From Arenibaculum pallidiluteum (lineage in GTDB: Bacteria; Pseudomonadota; Alphaproteobacteria; Azospirillales; Azospirillaceae), in assembly GCF_017355985.1 (NCBI RefSeq), contig NZ_JAFIQU010000001.1, positions 682,001-746,000 of the forward strand: a DNA stretch of 64,000 nucleotides. Direction: 5' to 3'. The notes beneath the pieces were generated by a model that worked only from the letters and a program-made list of their open reading frames with translations, was not told where the DNA came from and did not search any database. Below, one piece after another: positions 17,411 through 26,283 of this stretch. The stretch's first letter is position 1, and each line of letters starts with the position of its first letter. The position numbers and the translations under genes were made by a program.

Positions 17411-18292
17411 TCATTCCAGCCACTCCGGAGGGACGTCGAACGCGAAGCCATAGGGCTCCGGCCCGGGATTGGTCGGCGGCCGGAAATGCGGGTTGGCGGC
17501 GCAAATCCCGGCGACCTCCTGGACGAGCGCCGCGGTGACCCTCATGCCCTCGGCCAAGTCCGGCCCGCGCGGGCCGGCCAGCTCCTCCGTCATGAAGCGC
17601 TGGCGCTCCTCGGGCGGCGCCTGGAGCTTGGCAGCCTGACGGTCGAGGCTGCTTCCGCTGCGCCAGCGGTAGAGCGCCGTCGGCGCGTCGGTGCGCGCGA
17701 TGGTGAAGGCGCGGCAGAGCATGGCATCGAAGGCGCCGTCCTCGCCGCCGGCACGCCGGAAGCAGTCATGCTCGGGCCAGCCGCCGACGAGATCGTGGCA
17801 GGCGCGCCGCACGCAGAGGGTGTTCGGGATCGTGGCGGCGATGGCAGGCAGCCAGCCGGGATGCACGGACCGGCCCTCGACCACGACGCCGGAGCGCACC
17901 GCCCCCACATCCGCGTTCCGCTCCAGCACCGCCGCGCCGACGGCGAGATGGCAGGGCAGATAGGCATCGTCCGCGTCCAGGAACCACAGAAGCTCGCCCA
18001 TGGAGGCCGCGACGCCGCGGTTGCGGGTGGCCGAGGCCCCCAGGTTTCGGGCATTGGAGAGCAGGACCAGCTCCAGGTCCTCCCTCGGTGCCGCCGCCCA
18101 GCCGCGGACCGCGTCGGCGCCGCCGTCCCCGGACGCATCGTCCACCACGACGACGCGGAACCGGCCGCGGGGCAGCCCGGCCCTTCCGTTGTGGAAGCGT
18201 ATCGCGGCCTCGACGCTGTCCAGGGCCGCAGCGACCCACGGAGCCTGGTCGTGCAGGGGGATGATGATGCTGCCCGCATACATGCCGGTCAC
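17411..18292 (-). CDS. Glycosyltransferase family 2 protein
   Basis: A 293-residue GT-A fold enzyme. The N-terminal SIIIPLHDQAPWVAAALDSV and VVVVDDASGDGGAD are the nucleotide-sugar site. NLGASATRNRGV and the metal-binding DADDAY follow, with GGEDGAFDAML as the acceptor-side ED motif. It has no transmembrane segment, so it is probably cytoplasmic. The GTG at 18292 overlaps the stop of the response regulator gene (GTGA); an ATG at 18283 is the alternative start. It is last in a PAP2 / kinase / regulator / GT2 series, suggesting control or co-expression in envelope glycan synthesis. Confidence 0.85.
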   Translation of the reverse strand: MTGMYAGSIIIPLHDQAPWVAAALDSVEAAIRFHNGRAGLPRGRFRVVVVDDASGDGGADAVRGWAAAPREDLELVLLSNARNLGASATRNRGVAASMGELLWFLDADDAYLPCHLAVGAAVLERNADVGAVRSGVVVEGRSVHPGWLPAIAATIPNTLCVRRACHDLVGGWPEHDCFRRAGGEDGAFDAMLCRAFTIARTDAPTALYRWRSGSSLDRQAAKLQAPPEERQRFMTEELAGPRGPDLAEGMRVTAALVQEVAGICAANPHFRPPTNPGPEPYGFAFDVPPEWLE

Positions 18293-19035
18293 CGCCGGGC
18301 GCCGGTCCTGGGCCCGGCGACGCCGCGCGATGAGAGGCGCGCATCCTCCTTGGCGAGGGCGTCGGCATTCAGAAGCCCGCGCGAGAACGCGATGAAGACG
18401 GCGCGGGAACGCGGATTGAAGACCGCGTCGCCCTCGCTCTCGCCCTGCGCGGCGTCATGCAGGCCGAGCTTCTCGTAAAGGCTGTGCAGCCGGCTCTGGA
18501 CGCCGCGGATCGACAGGTTCCGGCGCTGGCTGATAGCCTTGTCCGTGAGGCCGAGGGCGACGTCCACCAGCACCTCGTATTCGAGCTCGGTCAGGGCCTC
18601 GCGCCGGTTGCGCGTGCGCTGCTGGATGCCCCAGACCTCACGGTCGATCACGCACTGCTCCTCGAGGAAGATGCCGCGCAGGGCATAGCGCATGCGCTCC
18701 TCGGAGGCCGATTTCAGCACGTATCCGTACACCGCCTGGGCGGGCACGATCTTCGACACGCCGCGCACGTAGGCCTCGTCGGCGTAGTTCGACCAGAACA
18801 GGATCCGGACCGTGGGATCGTTGCGCCAGATCGCCTTTGCGGCCTCGGCGCCCGAGATGCTTGGAAGCTGCAGGTCCAGGACCGCCGCCTCGGCCGCGTG
18901 CTCGCACGCCAGGGAGATGGCGGCCTGCCCGTCGGCTGCTTCGCGGATGTCCGCCGCGTCGGGCAGCATCTGCTCGATGGTCGTGCGCAGGAACGCCCGG
19001 TGGAGGGGGTCGTCCTCGGCGATCAGGATGCGCAT
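18289..19035 (-). CDS. LuxR/NarL-family response regulator
   Basis: A 248-residue two-component regulator. The N-terminal receiver domain has the acidic pair EDD (residues 7-9) and the likely phosphorylated Asp-54 in AVLDLQLPS, with a Lys in YVLKSA. The C-terminal helix-turn-helix (about residues 150-205, ALTELEYEVLVDVALG and then LSIRGVQSRLHSLYEKLGL) binds DNA. The last 40 residues have no known domain. The ATG overlaps the 3' end of the kinase gene by 13 bases, so the two are coupled and almost certainly a cognate pair. Targets are unknown; the adjacent GT2 gene is a candidate. Confidence 0.92.
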   Translation of the reverse strand: MRILIAEDDPLHRAFLRTTIEQMLPDAADIREAADGQAAISLACEHAAEAAVLDLQLPSISGAEAAKAIWRNDPTVRILFWSNYADEAYVRGVSKIVPAQAVYGYVLKSASEERMRYALRGIFLEEQCVIDREVWGIQQRTRNRREALTELEYEVLVDVALGLTDKAISQRRNLSIRGVQSRLHSLYEKLGLHDAAQGESEGDAVFNPRSRAVFIAFSRGLLNADALAKEDARLSSRGVAGPRTGARR

Positions 19036-20288
19036 GGTGCTGGCCCTTCGCGCCGGCTCGGCAAGGTGATGGTGACAGCCGCCCCGCGACCGGAGGGGCC
19101 CGCGCCGATGGACAGGCCCGCCCCGATCAGCTCGGCCCGTGTGGTCATGTGGCTGAGACCGCCGGTGGCTCCGCGCAGCTTTCCGTCCGGCAGGCCGATG
19201 CCGTCGTCGCTGACGGACACCGCGATACCGTCCTCCGCCTGCGCGACGCGGACGGCGACGAAGCTGCCGCCGCTGTGCCGCACGGCATTGTTGATGGCCT
19301 CCTGGACGATCCGGTACAGCGCCGTGCGCACCGTGTCCGGCAGGCGGTCGACGGCGCCGCCGCTGTGGTCCCGCACCTCCCACCGGCAGGCCGCCTCGTC
19401 GCCGGCGTCGGGATCGCCGGCTTGCCATGCCAGCAGCGCCTCGACGGCCTCGACAAAGCCGAAGACATTGAGGACGCCGGGCTTCAGGTCCTCGACGATG
19501 CGGCGCAGCTCGTGCAGGCAGGTGGCGACGTCCCGCTCCACGGCCAGGAGGTCCGCGTCGCTCGCCGGCCCGCGTTCGCGCAGCTTGGCGACGGCCCGGG
19601 CGATCCGGGCCAGGTCCGCCAGCGTCTGGTCGTGGATGTCCATGGCGATGCGCTGGCGCTCGCGCTCCATTCCCTCGGTCAGGCGCAGAACGCCCTGGCG
19701 CAGGATTTCCTTGCGGGTGCGTGCCTGCGCCTCGGCCACCGCCGCGCGGCGCGCCTGCTCGGCCCGGCTCATGGCCCAGAAATAGGGCGCGATCAGGTCG
19801 GCGCAGTGCTGCGCCAGGACCAGGTCGCGGCCGTGATAGGCGTGCGAGTCATGAGCGCTGATGCTAACCGCCCCGATGATGTCGCCCTGCACGCGCAGCG
19901 GCACGTGGATGCGGCTGCGCAGGCGGTGCGTGAAGATCGGCTCGTCATGCGCTCCCTGGAAGTGGAAGCGCGGGTCCTCCAGCGCGTCGTCGGTCAGCAG
20001 GAATGGCTCCTGCCCCCAGAGCACGGCGCGGATCGGACTGCGGGCGATGTCCTGCGGTGCAGCGCCCGGACGGCTCCAGCCGGTCTTCAGCCCGGCCTCG
20101 TAGACCCGGTGGATCCAGGCCCGCTCCTCGACCAGCGCGATGTCGAGATGGTCGTGCGGGATCAGGTGCCGGATCGCGGCGGCCAGCGCGGCCAGGATCT
20201 CGTCGCCATCGGTCAGGCCGGCGATCGCGCGGGAGATCTCCAGCAGGCGCGTGATCACCGTCGCGTCGTCGAGATCCGCCGAGACCAC
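19023..20288 (-). CDS. GAF-domain sensor histidine kinase, HisKA_3 (NarX-like) class
   Basis: A soluble kinase of about 421 residues. A GAF sensor domain spans roughly residues 12-165. HisKA_3 has phospho-acceptor His-219 in ERQRIAMDIHDQTL, and HATPase_c follows with the N-box RIVQEAINNAVRHSGG and G-box SDDGIGLPDG. I prefer GTG 20288 because a perfect AGGAGG lies 6 bases before it. ATG 20336 would add 16 residues with poorer spacing. There is no transmembrane segment, so the signal is cytoplasmic. It overlaps the response regulator gene and follows the PAP2 gene by 88 bases. Confidence 0.9.
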   Translation of the reverse strand: MVSADLDDATVITRLLEISRAIAGLTDGDEILAALAAAIRHLIPHDHLDIALVEERAWIHRVYEAGLKTGWSRPGAAPQDIARSPIRAVLWGQEPFLLTDDALEDPRFHFQGAHDEPIFTHRLRSRIHVPLRVQGDIIGAVSISAHDSHAYHGRDLVLAQHCADLIAPYFWAMSRAEQARRAAVAEAQARTRKEILRQGVLRLTEGMERERQRIAMDIHDQTLADLARIARAVAKLRERGPASDADLLAVERDVATCLHELRRIVEDLKPGVLNVFGFVEAVEALLAWQAGDPDAGDEAACRWEVRDHSGGAVDRLPDTVRTALYRIVQEAINNAVRHSGGSFVAVRVAQAEDGIAVSVSDDGIGLPDGKLRGATGGLSHMTTRAELIGAGLSIGAGPSGRGAAVTITLPSRREGPAPCAS

Positions 20289-20376
20289 CAATCCCCTCCT
20301 GGCTTTTGGCCGCGATGATGCGCCCGGAAGGGGCATGCTGGATAGTCCCTCCTCGGAGGGCGACCTCAGGGGGCCT

Positions 20377-20997
20377 TCAGGGGACGGGGACGGCGCGCCC
20401 AACGCCGCCGGCCTCCCCGCCGGCGGGAGGGTCCAGCTCCGGGAGCGCCGCCCGCGCGCCCAGGGTGACCGCTGTTCCCAGGGCGGCGCCCGCGACCACG
20501 TCGGACAGCCAGTGGCGATCGCACAGCATGCGGCTCCAGGCCAGCAGCATCGCGGTGGCGTAGGCGGTCCCCCCCAGGGCCACGTCCTCCGCCATGATGG
20601 CCGCGACGGTGGCTGCGGCGAACACGGTGCCGGCATGGCCAGAAGGGAAGGACCGCGAGCGCACGCCACGCCGCCAGCTATCCGGTCCCGCGCCCGCGTC
20701 CGGCCTCTCGCGGCCCATTGCGAGCTTCACCGCATCGATGGCCAGCGCGGTGCCGACCACCGAGACGAGCCCGAGCCGGCCGGCAGCCTCCAGCTTCGGC
20801 CTGTTGCGCTCGCGCCCGAGCAGCCAGAGCGCAGCGAAGCCCGGCATCAGGACGTGCCGCTTGATTCCGTAGCGGCCGAGGGCGATCAGCGGGCCCAGGG
20901 CGCCGGCCCTGTCCAGGCACGAGACACGCGTCGCTGCATCGAGCCGCATGACCGCATCAATCGCGGTACCGGCCACGCCCCGTCGCAGCGCCGTCAT
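20377..20997 (-). CDS. PAP2-family membrane phosphatase
   Basis: A phosphatidic-acid-phosphatase type 2 protein of about 206 residues. The three family motifs are complete: KLAMGRERP, FPSGH, and SRMLCDRHWLSDVV with its catalytic His and Asp. Several hydrophobic helices flank them, so the active site should face the periplasm. Typical substrates are lipid phosphates or undecaprenyl pyrophosphate. An in-frame ATG at 21042 would add 15 residues; Met at 20997 has GGGGGCGGG upstream. It is the first gene of the cluster with the kinase, regulator and GT2, which hints at lipid-carrier recycling for surface glycans. Confidence 0.85.
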   Translation of the reverse strand: MTALRRGVAGTAIDAVMRLDAATRVSCLDRAGALGPLIALGRYGIKRHVLMPGFAALWLLGRERNRPKLEAAGRLGLVSVVGTALAIDAVKLAMGRERPDAGAGPDSWRRGVRSRSFPSGHAGTVFAAATVAAIMAEDVALGGTAYATAMLLAWSRMLCDRHWLSDVVAGAALGTAVTLGARAALPELDPPAGGEAGGVGRAVPVP

Positions 20998-21205
20998 GGA
21001 TCCCGCCCCCTGTTCCGGACGGCCCGGCGCCGCCCGCAGCATGCGAAACCCGTCCGACTGCCCGAAGGTTCACGGCGGCACAGGCAAGGCTGGAGCGACG
21101 GGAAAAGTTTGAATTTCATTCATATTTATTTAGTCACTCGCTGGTGTGATGGCGGTGTCCCCGGCACCGGGACGGGCCATCTGACTGTCGCGGAGTGGTG
21201 CGAAC

Positions 21206-22768
21206 ATGCGGCTTTCTGCGCCCCCAGCGGGCCGATCGAATGCCGAGGCCAGCACCGCCGCACGCCGAAAGCCGGCGCGGGCGGCGCGCAACGCCCTGTC
21301 GCTCCCACGGATCTTCGCCGCCGCCGGCGGCATCGTCTTCGCCTGCGGGCTCGTGGCCTTCGTCGCGATGCACGACTACTGGGCCGTCGGGCAGCTCCGC
21401 GCGCAGGCCGAGAACAGCAACATCGCCCTCGCCCATGCGCTGTCGAACATCCTGCAGGCCGATCTGCGCGCGTATACGCGCCGCTCCACTGAAGGTGCCG
21501 TGGGGCCGGCGGCGCTCGACGCGCTCGTCCGCAAGGCCGTCCAGCAGACGTCGATCGTCAAGGTGAAGATCTACGACGACCTCGGTCTGACGATCTACTC
21601 CAGCGACCCCAGCCAGATCGGCGAGGACAAGGGCGCCAATGCCGGCTTCCGGCAGGCAGTGCAGGGGCGCCCGGCGAGCGCGCTGACCTTCAGGAACGAG
21701 TTCGATGCCTTCGAGGGCGCGGTCTCGGACCGCGATATCGTGTCGAGCTACGTCCCGGTGCGCCTCTATCCCCACGGGGACGCGGTGTCCCACGTGTTCG
21801 AGATCTACTCCGATGTCACCCCCTTCAAGCGCCTGACCCGTTGGAACCTGCTGGTCCAGTCCGGCATCACGGCACTGACGCTGCTGCTCATGTACCTGCT
21901 GGCGCTCGTCATCGTGACCACGGGAAGCAGGGTCGTCCGACGCCAGAACGAGAGCATGCTGCGGTTGACCGCCGACATCGCGCGCGCCGAGGCCGCGAGC
22001 GAGGCGAAGTCGAGCTTCCTGATGCAGGTCAGCCACGAGCTGCGCACCCCGCTGCACGGCATCATCGGCTTCGCCGAAGTGATGCGCGACGCCGGAGCGC
22101 AGTCGAAGGCCCCGGCGGCTTCGCCGGACTACGCCGAAGACATCATCATGTCGGCGCGCGGGTTGCTGGAGCTCGTCAACGACGTGCTCGATTACGTCCG
22201 GGCCGAGAGCGGTGCGGATGCGCCCGACATGGCCGCCACGGACCTTGCGCGACTGGTCCGAGGGCTCCTGCCGGCGCTGGAGGCGGCGGCCCTGCGCAAG
22301 GGCCTGCGGCTGACTGTCGATATCGCGCCCGACCTCGCCCCGGTGGAGACCGACGGCCGCATGCTGCGCGTCGCGCTCTCGAAGCTGATCGAGAACGCCG
22401 TGAAGTTCACCAGCCCCGGCGGCGAGGTCACCCTCGCGATCCGGCCGGGCTCGGAGGACGGCGTCGAGATCACGCTTTGCGACGACGGTCCCGGCATCTC
22501 CCCGGCCGACCTTCCCCGATGCCTGTCCGCCTTCGGCCAGGCCGACACCAGCGCCACGCGCCGGCACGGCGGCCTCGGTCTCGGCCTGCCCCTCGCGAGC
22601 CGGCTGGTCGAAAGGCTGGGGGGCACATTCGGCATCGAGAGCGCGCCCGGCGCCGGAACGCGCGTCTCGATCCGGCTGCCGCACCGCGCCGCCCCGACCG
22701 CGCCGGCAACGGACCGCCATGCCGACGCCTTCGATGCCGCGGTGCGGCGCCTGACGGCGGCGCACTGA
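21206..22768 (+). CDS. Membrane sensor histidine kinase (HisKA + HATPase_c)
   Basis: A 520-residue sensor. It has a transmembrane segment near residues 36-56, a periplasmic or extracytoplasmic sensing region (57-212), and a second segment near 216-238. A short coiled linker precedes HisKA with His-277 in FLMQVSHELRTPLHGIIGF. HATPase_c follows with the N-box KLIENAVKFTS, DDGPGIS, and GGLGLGLPLA. The start at 21206 has GGAG 9 bases upstream. No response regulator gene is adjacent, so it is an orphan kinase. It is divergent from the PAP2 gene. Confidence 0.9.
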   Translation: MRLSAPPAGRSNAEASTAARRKPARAARNALSLPRIFAAAGGIVFACGLVAFVAMHDYWAVGQLRAQAENSNIALAHALSNILQADLRAYTRRSTEGAVGPAALDALVRKAVQQTSIVKVKIYDDLGLTIYSSDPSQIGEDKGANAGFRQAVQGRPASALTFRNEFDAFEGAVSDRDIVSSYVPVRLYPHGDAVSHVFEIYSDVTPFKRLTRWNLLVQSGITALTLLLMYLLALVIVTTGSRVVRRQNESMLRLTADIARAEAASEAKSSFLMQVSHELRTPLHGIIGFAEVMRDAGAQSKAPAASPDYAEDIIMSARGLLELVNDVLDYVRAESGADAPDMAATDLARLVRGLLPALEAAALRKGLRLTVDIAPDLAPVETDGRMLRVALSKLIENAVKFTSPGGEVTLAIRPGSEDGVEITLCDDGPGISPADLPRCLSAFGQADTSATRRHGGLGLGLPLASRLVERLGGTFGIESAPGAGTRVSIRLPHRAAPTAPATDRHADAFDAAVRRLTAAH

Positions 22769-22769
22769 T

Positions 22770-22825
22770 AGCGGTGCCCTGACTGCGCTACCCTGAGTGC
22801 GGTACCCTGGCGGCCGCATCCTGAC
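22770..22825. repeat. Four degenerate 14-bp tandem repeats
   Basis: Units 22770-22783, 22784-22797, 22798-22811 and 22812-22825 follow the pattern (t/a/g)gc(g/c)g(t/c)(a/g)(c/t)cctg(a/g)c with several differences. A related 13-base unit lies just before the kinase stop. The array fills the space between two convergent genes and may act as a spacer or arise by slippage. Confidence 0.5.
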
Positions 22826-22849
22826 GGCCGCCTTCGCCGACGAGGCGGA

Positions 22850-23263
22850 TCAGCGCCCTTCGAGCTGGCCTTCCAGCTCGGCCAGCGCGTCCTGGCAAGC
22901 CGACGCATTGCCTTCCTGGTCGAAGCTGCGCGCCCGGTTCAGGGTGGCCTTGGCCTGCAGGATGCGGTCGCCGCCGCCACCGGCCGCGGCAGCCTGCTCG
23001 GCCGACTGCTTCTCCTGCTTCCGGTCCTGGAACGGGACCGTGGGCTCGCCGGTCCCGGCGTTCCCGTTCTCGGCCTGCATGGCTTGGCCCTCGCGCGCCG
23101 CGGCCACGCCCTTCCCGCTGGAGGAGGCGGAGATCGACGTCTCCGCCGCATTGTCGAGTCGCGTCTCCAGGGCTGCGATCCGGTCCCCGCAGGGCGAGGC
23201 CGCGGCCGCGCCGGCGGCGAGCATGGCCGCGAGCGCGGTCGCGGCGGTCAGGATGGTCCTCAT
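22850..23263 (-). CDS. Small secreted hypothetical protein
   Basis: A 137-residue protein with a clear signal peptide: MRTILTAATALAAMLAAGAA, with cleavage near AAAS. The mature part is hydrophilic, with Ala/Gln/Gly-rich helices and two cysteines (SPCGDRI and SACQDAL) that could form a disulfide. I do not recognise a family. An excellent GAGGAGG lies 7 bases before the ATG at 23263. It follows the molybdenum hydroxylase large subunit by 17 bases in the same direction, so it is probably co-transcribed with it and acts in the periplasm. Confidence 0.7.
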   Translation of the reverse strand: MRTILTAATALAAMLAAGAAAASPCGDRIAALETRLDNAAETSISASSSGKGVAAAREGQAMQAENGNAGTGEPTVPFQDRKQEKQSAEQAAAAGGGGDRILQAKATLNRARSFDQEGNASACQDALAELEGQLEGR

Positions 23264-23280
23264 GGAAACCCCTCCTCGGA

Positions 23281-25596
23281 TCAGACGGCGAGCTGCCCGC
23301 GGACGGGCAGGCTGCGGATGCGCTTGCCCGTGGCCGCGAAGGCCGCGTTGACGATGGCCGGCGCGACCGGCGGGACACCCGGCTCCCCGACCCCGCCGAG
23401 CGGCATGTTGGGGTCCGCCGCCGGCAGCAGGTGGACCCGGATCTCCCCCGGCGCCCTGTCGATGCGCGTGAGTTCGTACGAGTCGAAGTTGTCCTGCTGG
23501 GCCCGGCCGTTCCTGAAGGTCACCTCGGCCGTGCTGACGAGGCCGAGGCCCATCATCACCGCGCCCTCCATCTGGGCGCGGATCCGCTCGGGATTGACCT
23601 GCGGCCCGCAATCGACGGCGATGTCGACCCGCGGCACGGAGAGCCCTCCATCCGACGCCACCTCCACCTCGGCCGCGACCGCGACGTAGGTCAGGAAGCT
23701 GTAGTGGGCGGCGAGGCCCAGCCCCCGTCCCCGCGGGACCTGGCGCCCCCAGCCGATTCCGTCGGCGGCGGTCTCCACCACGCGCCGCAGCCGGCCGGTG
23801 TCGATGCGGTATCTCTCTGGCGATTCGCCGTAGTTCCAGACGTCGCCGATCTCGACCGGGTCCAGCAGGCGCGGCGGGCCGATCAGCTCCAGCAGGTAAT
23901 CCTTGTGGTCGCGCCCGGCCGCATGGGCGAGTTCGGCAACGAAGGACTGGATCGCGAAGGCATGGGGAATGTTGGACACCGACCGGAACCAGCCGATGCG
24001 GACATGGGCCGGGGCCTCCGGGTTCTCCGCACGATAGTTCGGCAGGTCGAACGGCGTGTTGGTGAGCCCCATGCCGAGCTCGAACGGAAGCTCGTGCTTG
24101 GGGTCGGGCGCGAAGATCGAGCCGATTGTCGGCGCGGCGCTGCGGTGCAGCCAGGCGACCGCCCGGCCGTCGTCGTCGAGGCCGGCCTCCAGCCGCTCGA
24201 CCGAGACCGTGTGGTAGTAGCCGTGGTGCAGGTCGTCCTCGCGCGTCCAGGTCACCTTCACCGGCGCCCCGTCCATGGCCTTGCTCAGCAGTCCCGCCTC
24301 CAGCACGTAGTCGGGCTTCGACTTGCGTCCGAAGCCTCCGCCCAGCAGCGTGACATGCACCGTCACCTTCTCCTCCGGAAGCCCGACCTGCTCGGCCAGG
24401 CGGGTGCGGGTGACCTGCGGCGCCTGCGTGCAGGCCCAGGCCTCGCAGCGCCCATCGACGATGCGCGCGACGGCCGCCGGCGGCTCCATGGGGGCCTGGG
24501 CGAGATGGGGGATGTAGTACTCGGCCTCGACGCGTCTCCTGGCCCGGCCCATGGCCTCGTCCACGTCGCCTTGGGCGCGCACGACCTTGGCGGGCTGGCG
24601 CGCCGCCTGCTCGAGCTGCGCCCTGTAGCTGTCGGACGAGTACCCCGCGTTGGGGCCGTCATCCCACTCGACCTTCAGGCGTTCGCGCCCCTGCATGGCA
24701 GCCCAGGTGTTGCGCGCGACGACGGCGACGCCGCCCACGGGCGCGAACTCGGAGGGGATCGTCGGCGTGTCGATCGGGACGACCTTTACGACGCCGGGCA
24801 CCTTCATGGTCTCGGCCGCATCGAAGCGGACGACCTTGCCGCCGTAGACCGGCGGCCGCGCGACGACCGCGTAGAGCATGCCGTCCAGCCGCGTGTCGAT
24901 GCCGTACTGCGCCTTGCCGGTCGTGATGTCCCAGTTGTCGACCAGACCGACGTTCTGGGTCCCGATATAGCGGAAGTCCTTTGGATCCTTGAGGCGAACC
25001 CTGTCGCGATCGGGCACCGGCAGCGCCGAGGCGGCGGCAGCAAGCTCGCCGTAGCCGAGCGAGCGCCCGCTGGCCTCGTGCACCACGGCGTGGTTGCGGG
25101 CGCGTAGCTCGGCCACAGGGACGCCCCATCGGTCGGCGGCCGCCTGCTCAAGCATGGCGCGGGCCGCGGCGCCCGCCCGCCGCATGGGCATGTAGAAGTG
25201 GCGCAGGCTGCGCGAGCCGTCGGTGTCCTGGTTGCCAAAGCGGGCCTCGTCCGCGGGGGCCTGGGCGACGCGGATCTTCGACCAGTCGGCCTCCAGCTCG
25301 TCGGCGACCACCATGGCGATGGAGGTGCGCACGCCCTGCCCCATCTCCTGGCGGTGGCAGGTTACCGTCACGATGCCGTCCGGAGCGATCGCGACGAAGA
25401 CCCGGGGATCGTCGCGCCAGCCGTTCGGCATGGCGTCGACGCCGAAGGCCTTCTGCTCCTGGGCGCTGGTCAGGCGGGGAAGCCCGACTGCCAGGACCAG
25501 GGCGCCCGCTCCGGCGCCCGCCAGGAAGCCGCGGCGGCTGATGTTGACGATGGAGGGACCTGTCCCTTTGGATGGGCCGGAGGGGGCGCGGATCAT
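23281..25596 (-). CDS. Molybdenum hydroxylase large subunit, isoquinoline 1-oxidoreductase/aldehyde dehydrogenase type, TAT-exported
   Basis: A 771-residue xanthine-oxidase-family catalytic subunit. The N-terminus carries a twin-arginine signal ([13 protein letters not shown] near residues 19-31), so the folded enzyme goes to the periplasm. Molybdopterin-binding segments include [20 protein letters not shown] and, near the C-terminus, [10 protein letters not shown] with the catalytic Glu. It hydroxylates aldehydes or N-heterocycles using water. The ATG overlaps the stop of the 2Fe-2S subunit gene (ATGA). No FAD-subunit gene follows, as in the IorAB-type two-subunit enzymes, which pass electrons to a cytochrome. 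Confidence 0.9.
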   Translation of the reverse strand: MIRAPSGPSKGTGPSIVNISRRGFLAGAGAGALVLAVGLPRLTSAQEQKAFGVDAMPNGWRDDPRVFVAIAPDGIVTVTCHRQEMGQGVRTSIAMVVADELEADWSKIRVAQAPADEARFGNQDTDGSRSLRHFYMPMRRAGAAARAMLEQAAADRWGVPVAELRARNHAVVHEASGRSLGYGELAAAASALPVPDRDRVRLKDPKDFRYIGTQNVGLVDNWDITTGKAQYGIDTRLDGMLYAVVARPPVYGGKVVRFDAAETMKVPGVVKVVPIDTPTIPSEFAPVGGVAVVARNTWAAMQGRERLKVEWDDGPNAGYSSDSYRAQLEQAARQPAKVVRAQGDVDEAMGRARRRVEAEYYIPHLAQAPMEPPAAVARIVDGRCEAWACTQAPQVTRTRLAEQVGLPEEKVTVHVTLLGGGFGRKSKPDYVLEAGLLSKAMDGAPVKVTWTREDDLHHGYYHTVSVERLEAGLDDDGRAVAWLHRSAAPTIGSIFAPDPKHELPFELGMGLTNTPFDLPNYRAENPEAPAHVRIGWFRSVSNIPHAFAIQSFVAELAHAAGRDHKDYLLELIGPPRLLDPVEIGDVWNYGESPERYRIDTGRLRRVVETAADGIGWGRQVPRGRGLGLAAHYSFLTYVAVAAEVEVASDGGLSVPRVDIAVDCGPQVNPERIRAQMEGAVMMGLGLVSTAEVTFRNGRAQQDNFDSYELTRIDRAPGEIRVHLLPAADPNMPLGGVGEPGVPPVAPAIVNAAFAATGKRIRSLPVRGQLAV

Positions 25597-26069
25597 TTCT
25601 GGTCTCCCGCGGCTTGCTTGATGGATCCCGCGGCCTGCTTGATGGCCGCGCGGATGCGGACATAGGTCCCGCAGCGACAAAGATTGCCGCTCATGGCCGC
25701 GTCGATGTCGGCATCGGACGGGTCGGGAGTGGTCGCCAGCAGCGACGCCGCCTGCATGATCTGTCCGGTCTGGCAGTACCCGCACTGGGCGACGTTGAGC
25801 TCGCGCCAGGCGACCTGGACCGGGTGCGCGCCATCGGCCGAGAGCCCCTCGATCGTCGTGATGCTCGCCCCGTCCACGGTCGAGACGGGCGTGATGCAGG
25901 CGAAGGCGGCGGCCCCGTCGACATGGACGGTGCAGGCGCCGCAAAGGGCCTGGCCGCAGCCGAACTTGGTTCCCGTCAGCCCGATCTCGTCGCGGAGATA
26001 CCAGAGCAGCGGCATGTCGGGGTCGCCGTCGTACCGACGTTCGACACCGTTCACGATCAGCCTTGTCAT
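25593..26069 (-). CDS. (2Fe-2S)-binding small subunit of molybdenum hydroxylase
   Basis: A 158-residue electron-transfer subunit. A plant-ferredoxin-like cluster site [16 protein letters not shown] lies near residues 38-53. The C-terminal helical [2Fe-2S] domain has [10 protein letters not shown] and [12 protein letters not shown]. The ATG at 26069 fits the usual start of the family (MTRLIVNG). It has no signal peptide of its own and would be carried out with the TAT-tagged large subunit. It ends in a small duplication ([13 protein letters not shown]). It is the first gene of the operon. Confidence 0.92.
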   Translation of the reverse strand: MTRLIVNGVERRYDGDPDMPLLWYLRDEIGLTGTKFGCGQALCGACTVHVDGAAAFACITPVSTVDGASITTIEGLSADGAHPVQVAWRELNVAQCGYCQTGQIMQAASLLATTPDPSDADIDAAMSGNLCRCGTYVRIRAAIKQAAGSIKQAAGDQK

Positions 26070-26283
26070 GGAAGTACGACCTTTCCCGCAGGATCGGGAG
26101 GACCGCCGGCCCACATCCCCGTGCGCGACCGGCCCGACCCGTGTCGCCGCGGGCGTCGGCACCTGCCCCGGTTCCGCCTTAACGCGTACCCCGATCTGAG
26201 TGTTCCCAGCGCGCCGTGGCCTCCTTCGACCGGACAGGCCAGTCGGTGCTACGATCGTCCGAAAGAAGAGGAGGAGGATCGCC

